Origin: Catalinimonas alkaloidigena
Lineage (GTDB): Bacteria; Bacteroidota; Bacteroidia; Cytophagales; Flexibacteraceae
NCBI RefSeq assembly: GCF_900100765.1
Contig: NZ_FNFO01000004.1
Coordinates: 434,001 to 498,000, forward strand
Length of the DNA stretch: 64,000 bases
Direction: 5' to 3'
The position numbers were made by a program, and so were the translations under genes. Every line of letters begins with the position of its first letter. The first letter of the stretch is position 1. Shown here piece by piece: positions 17,222-30,183 of the stretch. Below the pieces are notes generated by a model. It searched no databases, was not told where the DNA came from, and worked only from the letters and a program-made list of their open reading frames with translations.

Positions 17222-17659
17222 ATGTCACAAACGGTCATTGGTCTGTTCGACCATGAATTTAGCGCCCAACAGGCTGTGAAGGAGCTGCTGCGGGTGGGCT
17301 TTCTGCGCGACAACATTGACCTGACGCGCCACGCCACGGCTGGCAGCGCCAAGGAAGAGGCCGACGCCCGAACCGATACGGTCCTGGACAGTCTGATGCG
17401 TTTTTTTAGCGCACTGCTCGACGACGAAGAGGAAGTGAGTCGCCACGCCCGCGCCGTACGCCACGTCAGCTCGTTGGTGGTGGTCCACACAAAATCGTCG
17501 GACGAATCGCGACGCGCCTCCGAAATTCTGGACCTGTTCGGCGCGGTCGACGTGAACGAACGCGCCGTGCTGGAGAAAAAAATTCTGGCCAAAGGGCCGC
17601 GCATCCGCAGCCTGATCATCAAACGGGGCGTTGGCGACGACGTGCGGCTGTCGGAATAG
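17222..17659 (+). CDS. Small general-stress-protein-like (YflT-type) protein
   Basis: This 145-residue cytoplasmic protein begins TVIGLFDHEFSAQQAVKELLRVGF, the pattern of the general stress protein 17M/YflT-like domain, in which a ferredoxin-like strand is followed by a helix containing AQ-AV-EL. The middle is acidic (DDEEEVSRHARAV) and a second strand (SSLVVVHTKSSDESRRASEIL) repeats the same fold. Family members are stress induced but their biochemical role is not known. It stands alone, about 240 bases after the previous gene. Confidence 0.6.
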   Translation: MSQTVIGLFDHEFSAQQAVKELLRVGFLRDNIDLTRHATAGSAKEEADARTDTVLDSLMRFFSALLDDEEEVSRHARAVRHVSSLVVVHTKSSDESRRASEILDLFGAVDVNERAVLEKKILAKGPRIRSLIIKRGVGDDVRLSE

Positions 17660-17716
17660 CGTTCCGGCTCTCCGCAGCAACGGGTACCTTTGCCGCTACA
17701 CCGCTGACTTTAAGGT

Positions 17717-18583
17717 ATGCTGGCTCTTAAACTGAAGATTTTCACCTGGCTGGTAACGCTGCAGACGTTCTTCTGCGGATGCCATGCCGACCGACGCCAC
17801 GGCGACTTCGCGCGCAACCGCGGCACCTACGTCCACACCCGCATCGGCCGCCTGGCCCCGGAAATTCCGGAGAGTTCGGGACTGGCGGTGTGGAACGACT
17901 CGCTGCTGCTCACCCACAACGACAGTGGCAACGGACCCGATTTGTTTGTGATCAGCCACACGGGCGCGCTGCAAGACCGTTTTGCGCTCGAGGTGCCGAA
18001 CAAGGACTGGGAAGAACTGACCCGTGACACCCGGGGGCGGACCTACGTCGGCGATACGGGCAACAACCGGAATCAACGTCAGGATCTGGCCATTCATGTG
18101 CTGGACGAAGCCACGCGCACGCTACAGGGCAGCATCCGGTTCCGCTACCCTGATCAGACGGCCTTCCCGCCCCCCGGCGATTCGCTTAACTTCGATTGCG
18201 AAGCGTTTTTTGCCTGGCAGGACAGCCTCTACCTGTTTTCCAAAAACCGCGGCAAAGGGCCGGTGAAGCTTTACCGCCTGCCCCAGACGCCCGGTGAGTA
18301 CGTGGCCGAGCTGGTGGACACGCACCCCATCAAAGGCTTGATTACGGCCGCCGACGTCAGTCCCGACGGACAACGGTTTGCGTTGCTTTCGTACGGGATG
18401 ATCTACCTTTTCGACATTGCACACGGAACGATCAATTTCGACCAGCCGCGCCAGTGCCTGCGCTTCCCGAACGCGGGCCAGTCGGAGTCGCTGGTGTTTC
18501 TGACCCCGACCGATTTCCTGGTAGGCAACGAACAGGGGCGGCTGTTTCACTGGTGCCGGAAAGACGCCGCCGACCGGCCGTAA
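17717..18583 (+). CDS. Exported propeller-like protein of unknown function
   Basis: This 288-residue protein starts with a hydrophobic export signal containing two close cysteines (FFCGC), so it could be a lipoprotein, although the lipobox is poor. The body has the pattern IPESSGLAVW, LLTHNDSGNGPDLFVI, NKDWEELTRD and TYVGDTGNNRNQR. This recurs in a common Bacteroidota family of predicted beta-propeller exported proteins. No catalytic motif could be identified. It begins 57 bases after the stress-like gene and may be co-transcribed with it. Confidence 0.7.
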   Translation: MLALKLKIFTWLVTLQTFFCGCHADRRHGDFARNRGTYVHTRIGRLAPEIPESSGLAVWNDSLLLTHNDSGNGPDLFVISHTGALQDRFALEVPNKDWEELTRDTRGRTYVGDTGNNRNQRQDLAIHVLDEATRTLQGSIRFRYPDQTAFPPPGDSLNFDCEAFFAWQDSLYLFSKNRGKGPVKLYRLPQTPGEYVAELVDTHPIKGLITAADVSPDGQRFALLSYGMIYLFDIAHGTINFDQPRQCLRFPNAGQSESLVFLTPTDFLVGNEQGRLFHWCRKDAADRP

Positions 18584-18755
18584 TCGGTAATGCGCCGCCC
18601 AACCGGGTGCATCCGGGAGAGATTCTTCCGGAATTTATACGACATCAGCCCCAAAATCCTAACTTCTGCCCAACCGGGGTAACGTCCTTTGCGTGCCATC
18701 TCCGAACTTTCTCTTTTGTAATTTATTCTTCCGACGTTCGCTAAGTACCGTACCG

Positions 18756-22214
<3,459 letters not shown>

Positions 22215-22631
22215 TGCTGCAGCCCTTGCGGTCGCGTCGCCCAGGGCTGGCGTTGACACAGGTCAGGTTGGTCTAATTTTTCACTTCATACGGGATAGGC
22301 ACACCCATTTAACTCTCTGACAATCAAGCTAAAACAGGAGATCTATTCCTGAAAGCTTCAATTTGGTCTAAATAAATCCAAGTTTCTGCCGGAAACCGAT
22401 TCGGCACAGGAACGTTCGACTCCATCTTCCGTAAATTTACGAGAAGACATGCGCTTGGTCTTCCGTGGGCTGGTTTATGCCCATCCGGTTACACAACACC
22501 TTCCCCTTTTCAAGCCAGGTATTGTGCCCCCGGTCACCGCTGCCAGCAACCGTCTATTTTCCTGTCCATGATGTGGTGTATGGCGCGCGATCAAGCCGCT
22601 GCACCGCGCGCTTTTTTATCAAACCTCTCCT
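22215..22631. other. Long spacer ending in a terminator-like hairpin
   Basis: These roughly 415 bases between the sensor kinase and the kelch/malectin gene hold no convincing reading frame. They contain a 12-bp palindrome CGTAAATTTACG (22430-22441), a GAAGAC/GTCTTC inverted repeat (22443-22463) and, at the end, a GC-only hairpin with six T bases (22583-22617). An untranslated leader or a small RNA would fit this layout. Confidence 0.5.
22583..22617 (+). terminator. Terminator-like hairpin 14 bases before the kelch/malectin gene
   Basis: GCGCGCG (22583-22589) pairs perfectly with CGCGCGC (22605-22611) around a 15-base loop, followed by TTTTTT (22612-22617). This is a rho-independent terminator pattern. 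The downstream ATG is at 22632, leaving no room for a promoter after it, so it may act as an attenuator in the leader. Confidence 0.6.
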
Positions 22632-25600
22632 ATGATGCACCTTTTTACCGCTGCTCTTTCCTTCTTCTCTACTCTATTTCTCCGTTTCGCTGCCGGGCTG
22701 CTGCTCGGCGTCCTGCTGCTGACGGGCGCGATGGCGCAATCGGCGGGAACGTGGTATCCGGTCGATGTGAACGGCGTCAATCCTGAAAAGCGCCATGAAT
22801 CGTCGTTCGTGGAGGTAAACGGTAAATTCTACCTGATTGGCGGACGCGGCACCCGCACCGTGCAGGTCTACGATCCGCAGACCCAACAGTGGAGCAACGC
22901 CCAAACCTCAACCAACAACATTCACCACTTTCAGGCGGTGGCGTATCAGGGGAAGATCTACATTTTCAACGCGCTGCAGGGCAACGGCCCCGACGAAGAT
23001 CCGGTGACGAACGTACTGATGTACGACCCGGTCGCTGACCAGATGACGACTGGCGCGGCCGTCCCGACCCACCGGCAGCGAGGCGGCGGTGGCGTGGTGC
23101 TCTATCAGGGGAAATTCTACCTCGTGGCGGGGAATCGCAACGGCCACCGGGCCTTTCTCGACGACGGCGTGACCCCTGCCAATGTAGCCTGGTTCGACAG
23201 TTACGACCCGGCTACGAACCAGTGGGCTACTCTGCCCGATGCACCGCACGCACGCGACCACTTCCACGCGGCCGTAATTGGCGACAAGCTCTACGTGGCC
23301 GGCGGGCGGCGCTCACGCGACGGCACGTCCGACGGCATCTGGAAGGACACCGAAGCGGCCGTTGACGTCTACGACTTTGCACAAAACCGCTGGCTGAACA
23401 CCGGAGAAAGCCCGCAGAATCTGCCCACGCAACGCGCCGGAGCCGCCGTCGTGGTGATCGGTTCGGAACTGCTGGTGATCGGCGGCGAAATCGACAACGC
23501 GCCGAGCAACCTGGCGCTCAAAACCACCGAAGCCCTCAATCCGCTGAACGGCACCTGGCGTGCGCTGGCCAACCTGAACCTGGGCCGCCACGCCTCGCAG
23601 GCGATTCTGTATAACGGCGACGTTTACCTTCCGGCCGGTTCCAAAACGAAGGGCGGCACCGAAATCACCTACGCCGAGACGTTCATGGAAGTGTTGTCGT
23701 TCGATGGTCCGCCAAACGCCCCGACGACTTACCCTACCTGGACGACGGTGAGCAACGCCCCCATTCCCCGTTCGGAGGCGCAGGTGGTGGAATACAACGG
23801 CGAACTTTACTTTTTCAACGGGTTCGCACCCAACATCAAGATTGAAAATTCGTGTGCGAAGTACGATCCGGTGCAGAATGCATGGACGGCGCTGGCCCCG
23901 ATGCCCAACCAACCGAACGGCAAGCCCTGGGCGGTTACGCACAACGGCATTGCGCTGGTGAGCGATACGGTCTGGATCGTCGGCGGACGGGTAGGCGACA
24001 ACCCCGGCCCGGTGACGAACCGCGTCTGGTGGTATAAAATCTCCACCAACAGTTGGCACGAAGGTCCGGCCCTTCCCCTCCCGGCGGGCGGCGGCGGCCT
24101 GGGACGCCTCGGGCGGAAGCTGCATTACGTAGGAGGATTCGACGGCAACGCGTCCTGTGATGTGGATCATCACCTGGTATACGACCTCGATCAGCCAGCG
24201 GCGGGGTGGCAGTTGCAACCAGCGTCGCCCATGCCTGACGCGCGTAACCACTTTGGTACCGTGGTCATGAACGGCAAGCTGTATACCCTCGGCGGTCAAC
24301 ACGGTCACGACGGTTGCGGGGGCGGGGCCGATGTCGCGACCGTGCACGTCTACGATCCCGTCACCGACCAATGGTCACAACTCGCCAACCTGCTGCAAAA
24401 TCAATCGCACATCGAGCCCAGTTCGTTCGCCCTCGACGGAAAGCTGTACGTGGTGGGTGGAGAAATTACCGGCAACAAAGTCTACGAATACACGCCTCAG
24501 TCGAACCAGTGGAAGCAGTTGGCCGACCTCAACTTACCGGAACCGCTGCTGGCACCCGGTGCCCGCATTTTCGGCTCGACGCTGGTGGTGGCCGTCGGCG
24601 GAGCGCCTTCTACGTCGTATCCCACCGCCAAAACCCGAAAGAAAACGCTGTCGCGCACTCCGTACCGCGCACTTTCGTTCCAGCCGGGGGCGGTGTCGCT
24701 CCAACTGGCGGCCAATGCTACCCAACAGGTGGAGGTACTGCTGGCCAACTCGGCCGAAACCGTTCCCTACCAACTCAACACTACGGGACTACCCAACTGG
24801 TTGCAGGTGAATAAAACGCAAGGCACCGCCCGCGAATCGTTCGAAGAACTGACGCTGACGCTGAACAGCGCCGGCCTGCCCGATGGTACCTACGCTTACA
24901 CCCTGACCGCCAACGCTGCGGGCTATGCCAGCGCCGCGCTGTCGGTGCAACTGACCATAGGCACGAGCACGCCGCCCCCTACCGGCGATTTTGTGCTGCG
25001 CCTGAACGCGGGCGGACCGACTGTGAATTTTTCGGGAGAAACGTATACGACCGACGCCGGAACCGGCTACTACACCAGCGACCATACGTACAGCAACACC
25101 GGCCTGAACCTGCCGGCACTGTACCAGACAGAGCGCGGCTCCACGGCCGATCAGGGCACCTTGAGTTACGCCATTCCGGTGCCCAACGGCCAGTATACCG
25201 TGCGCACGCATCACGCCGAGCTGTATTTCGGGCATAACGGTCCGGCGGCGCAGGCGGGTCAGCGCGTATTCGACATCAGCCTGGAGGGTACCCTGGTCGA
25301 CAACGACCTGGATTTGTTTACGGTGAGCGGCGGCGCACCCGTAGTCCGCACCTTCTCAAACGTGAGCGTAGCGGACGGGGTCCTGAACCTGACGATGCAA
25401 GCCTCGGCCAACCGCCCGACGCTGGCGGGTCTGGAAATCGTCGGGGTCACCGAAACCACCCCGCCCCCAACACCCCTGAGTACGTACCGCATCAACGCGG
25501 GCGGGCCGACGCAGACGGTGAACGGCATCACCTGGACGGGTTGTCAGACCGGTAACTGCCAGAACTGGGTGACGGGCGGCTTTGTGCACACCGATTTCGG

Positions 25601-27116
25601 TAGTGCGATCAGTGGCGTTAATTCACCGTTGAATCAAAACCTCTACCAAACCGAATGGACCGGTGGCCAGACCAATGGTGTACCGGCCGGACAGGTCGCG
25701 TTCGGCTACCACCTGCCCGTCGTAAACGGCACGTACCAGGTGCGGCTTTACTTTGCAGAGTTGAATAAAAACGGCGTGGGCAAGCGCGTTTTCGATGTAA
25801 ACCTGGAAGGTGGAGCGAAAGAGTTCGTCAACTTCGACATCTTTCAGGCTGCCGGGGGCGAGAACGTTGCGCTGATGCGCCAGTTTTCGGTAACCGTGAG
25901 CGATGGCGTTCTGGACATTGATTTTATCCGCCAGATAGAAAACGCCAAAGTGAGTGCCATTGAAGTGGTGCCCGCCGGCACGACGCCCGACGAGACGCAA
26001 ACGTTCTGGCTGGAAGCCGAATGTGGGCAAGTGGGCAGCAACTGGCAGGTGCTGAGTGACGGCAATACCTCGCAAGGGTACTATGCGGCGATCAAATCCG
26101 GCCTGAACAGCATGGCCAACGCCCCCGCCGACGTAGCGGCCAACCGCATCCGCTTTCAGGTACAGGCCGCCACCGCGGGCACCTTTCATCTGTTTGCGCG
26201 CCTGAAAGCCCCCAACGGCAACGACGACTCGTTCTGGGTGCGGGTGAACGGCGGCAGTTGGATGCAATGGTGGCAGGGACTGCAAACCGGTAATGCGTTC
26301 GCCTGGAAAGAAGTGATGAACAGTCCGTTTGCGTTGCAGGCCGGCTTCAACACCATCGACGTGGCTTACCGGGAAGACGGTACCCTCCTCGACAAACTGT
26401 ACCTGACCACGGGCACGACGCTACCGACAGGCCTGGGCGATGCCGCTTCCAACTGCGGCACAGAACCGACCGCTCCGATCACCCTCACGCTGGTCAATGC
26501 CCTGACCGATCAGGATCTAGGCACGCTTACCAACGGCATGACCCTCAACCTGGCCCAGATCGGTACCAATCAGCTCAGCGTTCGCGCCACGCCCCAGCCT
26601 GCGCAAGTGGGCAGTGTACTCTTTTCGCTGACGGGTCCGTTGACTCACCAGCAAACCGAAAACGTGATTCCGTATGCGTTGTTCGGCGACAACGAAGGCG
26701 ACCTAGATCCCGGAACCTTCGCGCCCGGCACCTACCAGTTGCAGGCGACTTCCTACGCGCAGGCCAAAGGCAGCGGCAACGTCCTGGCCATGCAATCGAT
26801 TCAGTTTCAGGTAATCAACAGCAGCGCTTCCCTTCAACCCACATCGCCAAACGTAATGCCGGCCCTCGTACTGTATCCCAATCCTACGTCCGGTGAAGTA
26901 ACCCTCATGCTGGAAACATCCGTCGCACAGGCACCCGCACCCGTGCGCATCCGGGTCGTCGATGTGCTCGGCAAGGTGTGGTACACCTCAGAACATAAGG
27001 CCGAAGGAAGCACCTTTTCGCACCGCCTGACGACACATCCGTGGCCCGCAGGCGTGTACCTGATTCAGGTTTCGCAGGGCGAACACCATCGTCTTCAGAA
27101 GCTTATCAAAGAATAG
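22632..27116 (+). CDS. Very large secreted kelch/malectin protein with T9SS sorting domain
   Basis: This 1494-residue exported protein begins with a long signal peptide ending MAQS. Residues about 40-350 and 370-680 form two kelch-type propellers, with repeated YLIGG, YVAGG, YVGG and YTLGG strands. A linker precedes two malectin-like domains, about 788-935 (RLNAGGPTVNF) and 950-1112 (YRINAGGPTQTV), each with a YQTE strand. About 1124-1265 resembles a CBM6/CBM35-like module (FWLEAECG, FHLFARLKAPNGNDDSFWVRVNGG). An Ig-like region follows, then a type IX sorting domain from about 1411 (LVLYPNPTSGEV). It probably binds surface or environmental carbohydrates; no catalytic domain is recognisable. 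Two adjacent ATGs (22632, 22635) can serve as start. Confidence 0.9.
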   Translation: MMHLFTAALSFFSTLFLRFAAGLLLGVLLLTGAMAQSAGTWYPVDVNGVNPEKRHESSFVEVNGKFYLIGGRGTRTVQVYDPQTQQWSNAQTSTNNIHHFQAVAYQGKIYIFNALQGNGPDEDPVTNVLMYDPVADQMTTGAAVPTHRQRGGGGVVLYQGKFYLVAGNRNGHRAFLDDGVTPANVAWFDSYDPATNQWATLPDAPHARDHFHAAVIGDKLYVAGGRRSRDGTSDGIWKDTEAAVDVYDFAQNRWLNTGESPQNLPTQRAGAAVVVIGSELLVIGGEIDNAPSNLALKTTEALNPLNGTWRALANLNLGRHASQAILYNGDVYLPAGSKTKGGTEITYAETFMEVLSFDGPPNAPTTYPTWTTVSNAPIPRSEAQVVEYNGELYFFNGFAPNIKIENSCAKYDPVQNAWTALAPMPNQPNGKPWAVTHNGIALVSDTVWIVGGRVGDNPGPVTNRVWWYKISTNSWHEGPALPLPAGGGGLGRLGRKLHYVGGFDGNASCDVDHHLVYDLDQPAAGWQLQPASPMPDARNHFGTVVMNGKLYTLGGQHGHDGCGGGADVATVHVYDPVTDQWSQLANLLQNQSHIEPSSFALDGKLYVVGGEITGNKVYEYTPQSNQWKQLADLNLPEPLLAPGARIFGSTLVVAVGGAPSTSYPTAKTRKKTLSRTPYRALSFQPGAVSLQLAANATQQVEVLLANSAETVPYQLNTTGLPNWLQVNKTQGTARESFEELTLTLNSAGLPDGTYAYTLTANAAGYASAALSVQLTIGTSTPPPTGDFVLRLNAGGPTVNFSGETYTTDAGTGYYTSDHTYSNTGLNLPALYQTERGSTADQGTLSYAIPVPNGQYTVRTHHAELYFGHNGPAAQAGQRVFDISLEGTLVDNDLDLFTVSGGAPVVRTFSNVSVADGVLNLTMQASANRPTLAGLEIVGVTETTPPPTPLSTYRINAGGPTQTVNGITWTGCQTGNCQNWVTGGFVHTDFGSAISGVNSPLNQNLYQTEWTGGQTNGVPAGQVAFGYHLPVVNGTYQVRLYFAELNKNGVGKRVFDVNLEGGAKEFVNFDIFQAAGGENVALMRQFSVTVSDGVLDIDFIRQIENAKVSAIEVVPAGTTPDETQTFWLEAECGQVGSNWQVLSDGNTSQGYYAAIKSGLNSMANAPADVAANRIRFQVQAATAGTFHLFARLKAPNGNDDSFWVRVNGGSWMQWWQGLQTGNAFAWKEVMNSPFALQAGFNTIDVAYREDGTLLDKLYLTTGTTLPTGLGDAASNCGTEPTAPITLTLVNALTDQDLGTLTNGMTLNLAQIGTNQLSVRATPQPAQVGSVLFSLTGPLTHQQTENVIPYALFGDNEGDLDPGTFAPGTYQLQATSYAQAKGSGNVLAMQSIQFQVINSSASLQPTSPNVMPALVLYPNPTSGEVTLMLETSVAQAPAPVRIRVVDVLGKVWYTSEHKAEGSTFSHRLTTHPWPAGVYLIQVSQGEHHRLQKLIKE

Positions 27117-27132
27117 ACGTTACGCTCAAACC

Positions 27133-27170
27133 ACAACGCCCTTCGCTATCCAGGTAGCGAAGGGCGTTGT
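27133..27170. terminator. Strong bidirectional hairpin between convergent genes
   Basis: A perfect 16-bp stem (27133-27148 with 27155-27170) encloses a 6-base loop. It lies between the stop codons of the kelch/malectin gene and the converging SDR gene. The T-run is weak on both sides, but position and strength indicate a shared terminator. Confidence 0.75.
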
Positions 27171-27190
27171 CTATTCCGCATGCGCAGGGG

Positions 27191-27793
27191 CTATACGACC
27201 CGGATGATCTGTCCGGTCAGGATGCCCTCTACACTTTTGACGTAGGCGCTTGCCACCTGCGCCATCGGCACCGGTACGTGACCGGGAAAGTACTCTCCGA
27301 GGGCTTCGGCCGAGGCTTCGACCAAGCCGGGACTGACCACGTTGATGCGCAGTTGCGACTTCACCAATTCGCCCGCGGCCCCGAGCACAAAACCGTTCAC
27401 CGCACTGTTGATGGTGGTTAACACCGCGCCGTTCGCAATGGGATCTTCGGCCAGGATGCCCGACGTGAGCGTGATGCTCCCGCCCGGATTCAGGTACGTT
27501 TGCCCCACCAGGGCGAGGTTGATCTGCCCCATCATCTTGCTGCGGATGCCCTTGTAAAAATGCGCTTCAGTCAGTTGTTGTACCGGGGCCATCGCCGCGC
27601 CACCAGCCGTTACGACCAGGGCGTCGAGCGTCCCGACTTGCTCAAACACCTGTTGAATGGAAGCCAGATCGGTGATATCGACCTGCACATCGCCGCTTTT
27701 CGAACCGGCGGTGATGACCTCATGCTTTTTCCGGAGGGCTTCCACCACGACTTTCCCGAGGGTGCCCGTTCCGCCGACCACTAGTATTTTCAT
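27191..27793 (-). CDS. Short SDR-like protein lacking the catalytic YxxxK
   Basis: This 200-residue protein has a Rossmann fold start (ILVVGGTGTLGKVV), an acidic DITD strand and the late RINVVSPG strand of short-chain dehydrogenases. At the place of the Tyr-x3-Lys pair the sequence reads INSAVNGFVLGAA, so neither catalytic residue is present. It belongs to a known atypical short SDR subgroup of about 200 residues whose activity is unclear. It may bind a nucleotide without classic dehydrogenase chemistry. It is followed upstream in the transcript by the phzF-like gene, 51 bases apart. Confidence 0.8.
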   Translation of the reverse strand: MKILVVGGTGTLGKVVVEALRKKHEVITAGSKSGDVQVDITDLASIQQVFEQVGTLDALVVTAGGAAMAPVQQLTEAHFYKGIRSKMMGQINLALVGQTYLNPGGSITLTSGILAEDPIANGAVLTTINSAVNGFVLGAAGELVKSQLRINVVSPGLVEASAEALGEYFPGHVPVPMAQVASAYVKSVEGILTGQIIRVV

Positions 27794-27844
27794 CGTTCGT
27801 GTTCAGGTTAATGATTGGTTTCTGATTGAATTTAGGGAGCGCAA

Positions 27845-28744
27845 TCAATCGATAAAGAAGATGCCTTTGCTCATCATCACGGCCTGCCCGCCGATCCATA
27901 CGGACGTCACGCTTCCCGCCTTTTTTTCGGCCCGGCTCTCCAGTAGGCTTGGCCGCCCCATCTCCACGCCCTGCGCAATGGTGTAGGCAAACTGTCCGCT
28001 TTCTTCCGTGCGGAGGTGCGTCAACAGCGCCGTTAGTGCGCAATTCGCGCTTCCCGTAGCGGGATCTTCGGGTACCCCATCCAGAGGCGCGAACATCCGC
28101 GCGCGTAGATCGAAGGCATCGTTGCTCCGACAATAGACATGGATGTCCGGCTCAATGCCCTGCGCCTTGATGTCCAGCAACCGGTCGAAGTGCGGACGAC
28201 TGCGTTGCAGCGCCGCCAGGTCCCTGACTTCCACCAGCACAAAAGGCAGCCCTACGGAGGCAACCTGCGGCGGATGGTTTGCTACGACCAGCTCCTCGGG
28301 CGAAAGCGACAACGCTGCCGCAACGGTTTCGACCGAAAGCGTTTTTCCGAGCGAGAACGGTTCCGGGGCTTTGAGTTCGCACGCAAAACGTCCGTTGTCG
28401 AGCCTTGTGACGGTGATGTCGACCAACCCCGCTTTTTCCTCAAACGTGATTTGCGTGGAGGTCGGGATGTCGCCCAACTCACCCACAGAAGCCAGCACAA
28501 AGGCGGTGCCTACGTTGGGATGCCCCGCAAAAGGGATTTCGCGCGTCGGGGTAAAAATGCGCACCTTCCGCGTATGCCCCCGTTCGGCCGGCAGCACGAA
28601 CGTGCTTTCGGAGAAATTGAACTCACGCGCCATCTGCTGCATCTGCTCGCTCGTCAGGCCACTTGCTTCCGGCACCACGGCCAGCGGGTTCCCACCAAAA
28701 GCCGTATCGCTGAAAACATCACACAGATAATAGGTATATTCCAT
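27845..28744 (-). CDS. PhzF family isomerase/epimerase
   Basis: This 299-residue protein matches the PhzF family, which has two diaminopimelate-epimerase-like halves. The N-terminal DVFSDTAFGGNPLAVV, the catalytic glutamate E46 in FNFSESTFV and the IPFAGHPNVGTAFVL segment are conserved, as is the second-half DPATGSANCAL motif. PhzF itself isomerises dihydrohydroxyanthranilate in phenazine synthesis, but most homologues, including this one without phenazine genes nearby, have unknown substrates. It sits between two SDR genes on the same strand, 23 bases from the upstream one. Confidence 0.93.
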   Translation of the reverse strand: MEYTYYLCDVFSDTAFGGNPLAVVPEASGLTSEQMQQMAREFNFSESTFVLPAERGHTRKVRIFTPTREIPFAGHPNVGTAFVLASVGELGDIPTSTQITFEEKAGLVDITVTRLDNGRFACELKAPEPFSLGKTLSVETVAAALSLSPEELVVANHPPQVASVGLPFVLVEVRDLAALQRSRPHFDRLLDIKAQGIEPDIHVYCRSNDAFDLRARMFAPLDGVPEDPATGSANCALTALLTHLRTEESGQFAYTIAQGVEMGRPSLLESRAEKKAGSVTSVWIGGQAVMMSKGIFFID

Positions 28745-28767
28745 CGGCTTCTGCCCCGGCAGGCGGC

Positions 28768-29562
28768 TTAAATGATGCTTTTGACCAAACCGCCATCGGC
28801 CCGCAGGGCGGCTCCGTTGGTGGCCGAAGAAAGCGGGCTGGCCACGTAAGCCACCAGATTAGCCACCTCGTCCACGTGCGCAAAACGCCGGATCAGCGAC
28901 GTAGGGCGGGCAGTGTTGAAAAACTCTTCTTCTACCTCGGCTTTCGACTTTTGCTGCTGCTGCGACAGCTGGTTGAGAAATTCGGTGACGCCTTCGCTCT
29001 TGGTCGGGCCAGGCAGTACGGTATTGACCGTCACGCGGGTGCCCTTGGTTAGTTCGGCCAGGCCACGCGAAACGGCCAGTTGCGCCGTTTTGGTCATGCC
29101 ATAATGGATCATCTCTTCCGGAATGTGAATGGCCGACTCGCTCGAAATGAAGATGATCCGTCCCCAGTTCTGGGCCAGCATTTTCGGAAAATAGTGCCGG
29201 GACAGCCGGATGCCGCTCATGACGTTCATCTCGAAAAAGCGCAGCCAGTCTTCGTCAGGAATTTCGGCAAACGGCTTCGGCTCGAAAATCCCAACGTTGT
29301 TGACCAGAATGTCGACATCGGGTACCTGCTGCAGGAGTGCCTGTACCTGTGCGGTCTGGCTGAAATCGACCGGCACCCCCGAAAGCGTAGCCGCGGCGTG
29401 GTCTTGTTGGATGGCAGCAATGGCCTGATCGATTCGTTCCTGTGTACGGCCCGTGATGATGACGGAAGCACCTTCGGCGGCCAGTAGTTTGGCAATCGCG
29501 TATCCGATGCCGGCGGTTGAGCCGGTGACCAAAGCCGTTTTGCCTTGCAATTGTAAATTCAT
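28768..29562 (-). CDS. SDR family oxidoreductase
   Basis: This 264-residue classical short-chain dehydrogenase has TGSTAGIG at residues 14-21, NNVG at 88-91, the catalytic serine in FISSES (about 141) and Y154-x3-K158 in HYGMTK. The full active site is therefore present, and it should reduce or oxidise a small carbonyl or alcohol substrate with NAD(P). The frame is open up to 29730, but the ATG at 29562 starts exactly where SDR proteins start. It lies 47 bases after the doxX-like gene and 23 bases before phzF, so these genes probably form an operon. Confidence 0.93.
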   Translation of the reverse strand: MNLQLQGKTALVTGSTAGIGYAIAKLLAAEGASVIITGRTQERIDQAIAAIQQDHAAATLSGVPVDFSQTAQVQALLQQVPDVDILVNNVGIFEPKPFAEIPDEDWLRFFEMNVMSGIRLSRHYFPKMLAQNWGRIIFISSESAIHIPEEMIHYGMTKTAQLAVSRGLAELTKGTRVTVNTVLPGPTKSEGVTEFLNQLSQQQQKSKAEVEEEFFNTARPTSLIRRFAHVDEVANLVAYVASPLSSATNGAALRADGGLVKSII

Positions 29563-29609
29563 AAAAGGGAGTTCTAAAATTTTGAATGATGTGTTGTACG
29601 CCCCGACGC

Positions 29610-30023
29610 TCAGGCCGCCCGGGTTGTCCGCGAACGCAGGTGATCCAGGGAATAGCGGTTGTAGGCCTCGTAGCCCACCAGCACCGCGAAGTAAGCGGCA
29701 TAGAAAAGCTGGATTGCTACGTTCTGCCACTGTTCGATCAGCGCCGAGCCGGTAATCAGCATCAGCATGACCAGGTTACCCGCAATCGCTGCCGGTCGGG
29801 TAAAGAGCCCCACCAACAACAACAGCCCGATGAGCAGTTCAACGAACGGCAACGCGTAGCTAAAGGGCATTACCAGCGTGGTCGGCAATAGAGAGCCTTC
29901 GAACTGCCCCACCATCCACTGGCTGAAGCCCGCCAGTTTGGGCATCCGCACCACCCCGTGGAACAACATACTCAGGGCTAAGGGAAGGCGGACAAGCAGG
30001 TAAACGAGCGCGGAATGCTGCAT
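29610..30023 (-). CDS. DoxX family membrane protein
   Basis: This 137-residue protein has four hydrophobic helices and the DoxX pattern: LVRLPLALSMLFHGVVRMPKL at the start, then LPFVELLIGLLLLVGLFTR and a third segment with GNLVMLMLITGSAL. It is an inner-membrane protein. DoxX-like proteins have been tied to thiosulfate:quinone oxidoreduction and redox stress, but most have no known function. It is the first gene of the doxX-SDR-phzF-SDR group. Confidence 0.85.
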   Translation of the reverse strand: MQHSALVYLLVRLPLALSMLFHGVVRMPKLAGFSQWMVGQFEGSLLPTTLVMPFSYALPFVELLIGLLLLVGLFTRPAAIAGNLVMLMLITGSALIEQWQNVAIQLFYAAYFAVLVGYEAYNRYSLDHLRSRTTRAA

Positions 30024-30183
30024 GACGTCGGAGTTTCAGGCAAAAGTAGAGCACCCTGCGGACTGCCGCCTTGTAAACTTCGAAGGATTCCTGGTAAAAC
30101 CTAAGGCGGCCTTTGTCTATCATGTGAAAAGCCGTCGGCATAAAAATCAACCTCTCTTTCCGGCTCCAGCACGAAAGCAATGG

